Assembly (NCBI GenBank): GCA_964533785.1 | Contig: CAZHNG010000102.1 | Span: forward strand, 1-18,708 | DNA: 18,708 bases | Source of the DNA: JANQRV01 sp964533785 | GTDB lineage: Bacteria > Bacteroidota > Bacteroidia > Chitinophagales > Saprospiraceae | Reading direction: 5' to 3' | Part shown: one piece after another, positions 17,073-18,708 of the stretch | Position numbering within the stretch: the first letter of the stretch is position 1 | Layout of the letters: each line of letters starts with the position of its first letter | Translations under genes and position numbers: made by a program | Notes under the pieces: model-generated | The model's input: only the letters and a program-made list of their open reading frames with translations | The model's database searches: none | Told to the model about the DNA's origin: nothing

Positions 17073-17230
17073 TTAGTTACCATTACCACTGATTAATTTT
17101 CCAAATAACAAATTGGTAACTTATGGTTTGTCTCATGAATAGAAGCTAGAGACATAATAGCAGTGGTTTCAATACTAACATTTATTTATTGGGTAATTGT
17201 TATAATATTATAATGTAAAATTCTAAGCTT

Positions 17231-17704
17231 ATGGCTGGATACAATTATTTGACCAAGGAGGGATACGAAAGATTAAAATCAGAAGTTGAAGAATTAAAAA
17301 CCACCGAACGACGGAAAATTGCTAAAGCGATCGCCGAAGCACGTGAGAAGGGAGACCTTTCAGAGAATGCCGAGTATGATGCCGCAAAGGAGGCGCAGGG
17401 ACTATTGGAAGCCAAGATCAACGAAATGGACAAGGTTTTAGCAAATGCCCGCATACTTGACGAAAGTAAGATCGATACATCGAAAGTTACCATTTTAGCC
17501 AATGTGACGATCAAGAATGTAAAAACCAAAAAAGAGTTAACCTACAAGATCGTTTCCGAATCAGAAGCAGATCTTAAAGCCAAGAAAATTTCCGTCGGTT
17601 CTCCGATTGGCAAAAGCCTATTGGGAAAAGTCATCGGTGATGTTGCGGTAGTGCAGACTCCGAAAGGGGAAATTGAATTTGAAGTTGTAAATATTTCCAT
17701 CTAA
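17231..17704 (+). CDS. greA: Transcription elongation factor GreA
   Basis: Rescues backtracked RNA polymerase by stimulating cleavage of the extruded RNA 3' end. The 157-residue length is normal. The N-terminal coiled coil (about 1-75) holds the tip motif GDLSENAEYDAAKEAQ, whose acidic Asp42 and Glu45 are the conserved residues placed in the polymerase active site. The C-terminal FKBP-like domain (about 80-157) includes SPIGKSLLGKVIGD, the family hallmark. The ATG at 17231 gives the expected start MAGYNYLTKEG. The HIT gene follows after 3 bp and surely shares its transcript. A promoter about 210 bp upstream and a hairpin-rich leader suggest regulation before translation. Confidence 0.97.
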   Translation: MAGYNYLTKEGYERLKSEVEELKTTERRKIAKAIAEAREKGDLSENAEYDAAKEAQGLLEAKINEMDKVLANARILDESKIDTSKVTILANVTIKNVKTKKELTYKIVSESEADLKAKKISVGSPIGKSLLGKVIGDVAVVQTPKGEIEFEVVNISI

Positions 17705-17707
17705 ATC

Positions 17708-18100
17708 ATGTCGAGTATTTTTTCTAAAATCGTTAGCGGCGAAATTCCGTCCCATAAAATCGCAGAATCAGAAGATTTTCTGGCCTTTTTGGATATTCGA
17801 CCGCTGGCCAAAGGTCATACACTGGTTATCCCTAAAGCGGAAATTGATTATTTTTTTGATTTAGATGATGATGCTATTGGTCGTATTATGCAGTTCTCAA
17901 AAAAAATTGCTAAAGCCATCAAGGCTGCCATACCTTGTAAAAGGATCGGAGTTTCAGTTGTCGGCCTCGAAGTACCGCATGCCCACATCCACCTTGTTCC
18001 TATTAGTTCCATCGGTGATATGAACTTTGGCGGTGGTCATTTGGAGGTGACAAACGAGGACTTGGCACAGACCGCGGAACTCATCAAAGGTTTTCTGTAA
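17708..18100 (+). CDS. HIT (histidine triad) family hydrolase, HinT-like
   Basis: Nucleotide-binding hydrolase of the HIT superfamily, probably acting on purine nucleoside phosphoramidates or related adenylated compounds in the cytoplasm. The 130-residue protein has the family opening SIFSKIVSGEIPSHKIAE, the strand HTLVIPKAEID, and the signature triad VPHAHIHLVPI with His91, His93 and His95. The usual upstream WN.G block is replaced by VSVVGLEVPH. It lies 3 bp behind greA, a pairing I recall as frequent in Bacteroidota, and is followed by a strong terminator at 18139-18191. Confidence 0.95.
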   Translation: MSSIFSKIVSGEIPSHKIAESEDFLAFLDIRPLAKGHTLVIPKAEIDYFFDLDDDAIGRIMQFSKKIAKAIKAAIPCKRIGVSVVGLEVPHAHIHLVPISSIGDMNFGGGHLEVTNEDLAQTAELIKGFL

Positions 18101-18138
18101 TATACCATTTCCCTTTTTCCAATTTTCATTAGCCGTCC

Positions 18139-18191
18139 CTTTGTGTTTCCAATGCAATAAGGCTCTGGAAACACAAAGAGATGTTTTTTTT
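18139..18191 (+). terminator. Rho-independent terminator after greA-HIT
   Basis: A 13-bp perfect stem CTTTGTGTTTCCA/TGGAAACACAAAG (18139-18151, 18166-18178) with a 14-base loop is followed, after five bases, by eight T. It ends the greA-HIT operon. Confidence 0.88.
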
Positions 18192-18229
18192 ATTCAATAC
18201 TTTCAATAATTATTGAAAGTATTGAATAA
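18190..18229. promoter_or_regulatory. 40-bp perfect palindrome, possible operator
   Basis: Every base from 18190 to 18209 pairs with its partner from 18229 to 18210, with no central spacer; the half-site contains ATTCAATACTTTCAATAA. Its right arm covers the TTG at 18213-18215, the -33 element of the promoter described next. That placement suits a dimeric repressor operator, but it could instead be a cruciform or simple repeat. Confidence 0.6.
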
Positions 18230-18243
18230 TTAACTTATCTTTA
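18213..18243 (+). promoter_or_regulatory. Probable promoter of the small membrane protein gene
   Basis: TTG (18213-18215), 20 bases, then TATCTTTA (18236-18243), one mismatch from the Bacteroidota consensus TAnnTTTG. The start codon at 18264 follows 20 bases later. Confidence 0.6.
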
Positions 18244-18263
18244 TTGTAATAAAATACTCCAAA

Positions 18264-18668
18264 ATGAAAATACGTGAATTTTTTTCAAGACTAGACTTTT
18301 TTGGGCAAGGTATATTATTATCTATTATTATACTGCCAATAGCTATTTGGATAATTACTGCGGGTAGCATTTCCAACTACATGCTGGTAAGTATGTTAGG
18401 ACTTTTTTTTCTGGGCTGTTGGCAATTGGGAAGTGCTTTATTGACCGCTATTTTTCTAAAATCCACTTGGAGGGGGCTCTACCTATTGGCAGGTGTTGTA
18501 TATTGCTCTGTCCTGTATTTTATTTCTTCCTACGGTCTATTAAGTGGAAAATTCGGTGAGTTTTTTTACCAGCTTTTGTTATTTATTTTGCCATTGTTTC
18601 CGTCAATTTGGTATTTTTATCAAACTTTCTTAACAATTGGACTCTTGGCGCTAGACGCTAGACGCTAG
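18264..18668 (+). CDS. Small polytopic membrane protein, C-terminus inside repeat
   Basis: I do not recognise this 134-residue protein. It has about four hydrophobic helices (roughly 14-33, 37-63, 70-90, 100-127) separated by short polar loops, and no signal peptide or catalytic motif that I can see. Its last ten residues, IGLLALDARR, and the TAG stop are encoded by heptamer-repeat copy B, so either the element inserted near the original end and replaced the C-terminus, or the gene has adopted the repeat as its end. It is preceded by its own promoter and the 40-bp palindrome. It could be a truncated version of a longer protein family; a homologue alignment would tell. Confidence 0.65.
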   Translation: MKIREFFSRLDFFGQGILLSIIILPIAIWIITAGSISNYMLVSMLGLFFLGCWQLGSALLTAIFLKSTWRGLYLLAGVVYCSVLYFISSYGLLSGKFGEFFYQLLLFILPLFPSIWYFYQTFLTIGLLALDARR

Positions 18669-18708
18669 ACGCTAGATTTTAGACAACAAAACGCTGATAT
18701 TCAATGGA
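18636..18708. repeat. Heptamer-repeat element, copy B (4 heptamers, runs off window)
   Basis: Begins ATTGGACTCTTGGCGCTAG, carries three GCTAGAC units plus GCTAGAT, then the same TTTAGACAACAAA and CGCTGATATTCAATGGA tail as copy A. It is 73 bp against 66 bp for copy A over the matched stretch; the difference is exactly one heptamer. Its right half lies outside the window. Confidence 0.8.

Noticed and set aside
17111..17130. TATGGTTTG as a second greA promoter
   Set aside because: It has three instead of two bases between TA and TTTG and no well-placed TTG.
18651..18678. CRISPR array or direct-repeat array
   Set aside because: The repeats are 7 bases with no spacers and belong to a dispersed palindromic element.

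Overview
The window reads as chromosomal DNA from a member of the Bacteroidota, probably a Saprospiria/Lewinella-like marine or sludge bacterium. The phylum call rests on three things: a TonB-dependent receptor with an N-terminal carboxypeptidase-regulatory-like domain next to a PorV/PorQ-family barrel; promoters of the Bacteroidota type (TTG, 20 bases, TAnnTTTG); and weak Shine-Dalgarno signals. The class is a guess from general resemblance.

Layout. (1) Positions 1-3505, minus strand: an exosortase locus. A polytopic VIT-domain protein with a C-terminal PEP-type sorting tail is followed by the exosortase that probably processes it. The exosortase runs off the left edge and matches the XrtN type; its Cys, Arg and His active-site residues are all visible. 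A consensus promoter sits just upstream of the VIT gene. (2) 3506-4078: non-coding DNA holding two abutting imperfect palindromic elements. (3) 4079-7569: an exported NlpC/P60 cysteine peptidase with SH3-like domain, a serpin that is probably membrane-anchored, and a convergent lipoprotein-like gene of unknown function. The last two meet at a hairpin made of their own stop codons. (4) 7633-16709, plus strand: a large TonB-dependent receptor, a 1337-residue exported protein with a T9SS/FlgD-like C-terminal domain, and a PorV/PorQ-family outer-membrane protein, presumably a surface-export or uptake unit. Inverted-repeat elements separate the second and third genes. (5) 16710-17230: a palindromic repeat element, then the greA leader with its own promoter and a terminator-like hairpin. 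(6) 17231-18100: a tight greA-HIT operon closed by a strong terminator. (7) 18190-18708: a 40-bp perfect palindrome, a promoter, and a small membrane protein whose last codons and stop lie inside a second copy of the heptamer-repeat element, which leaves the window.

How the genes work together: regions 1, 3 and 4 are all concerned with the cell envelope (C-terminal protein sorting, wall peptide hydrolysis, protease inhibition, outer-membrane transport and surface export). greA-HIT is housekeeping. Two repeat families occupy the intergenic spaces. One is built on the heptamer GCTAGAC, and as few as three units place a stop codon in all six frames.
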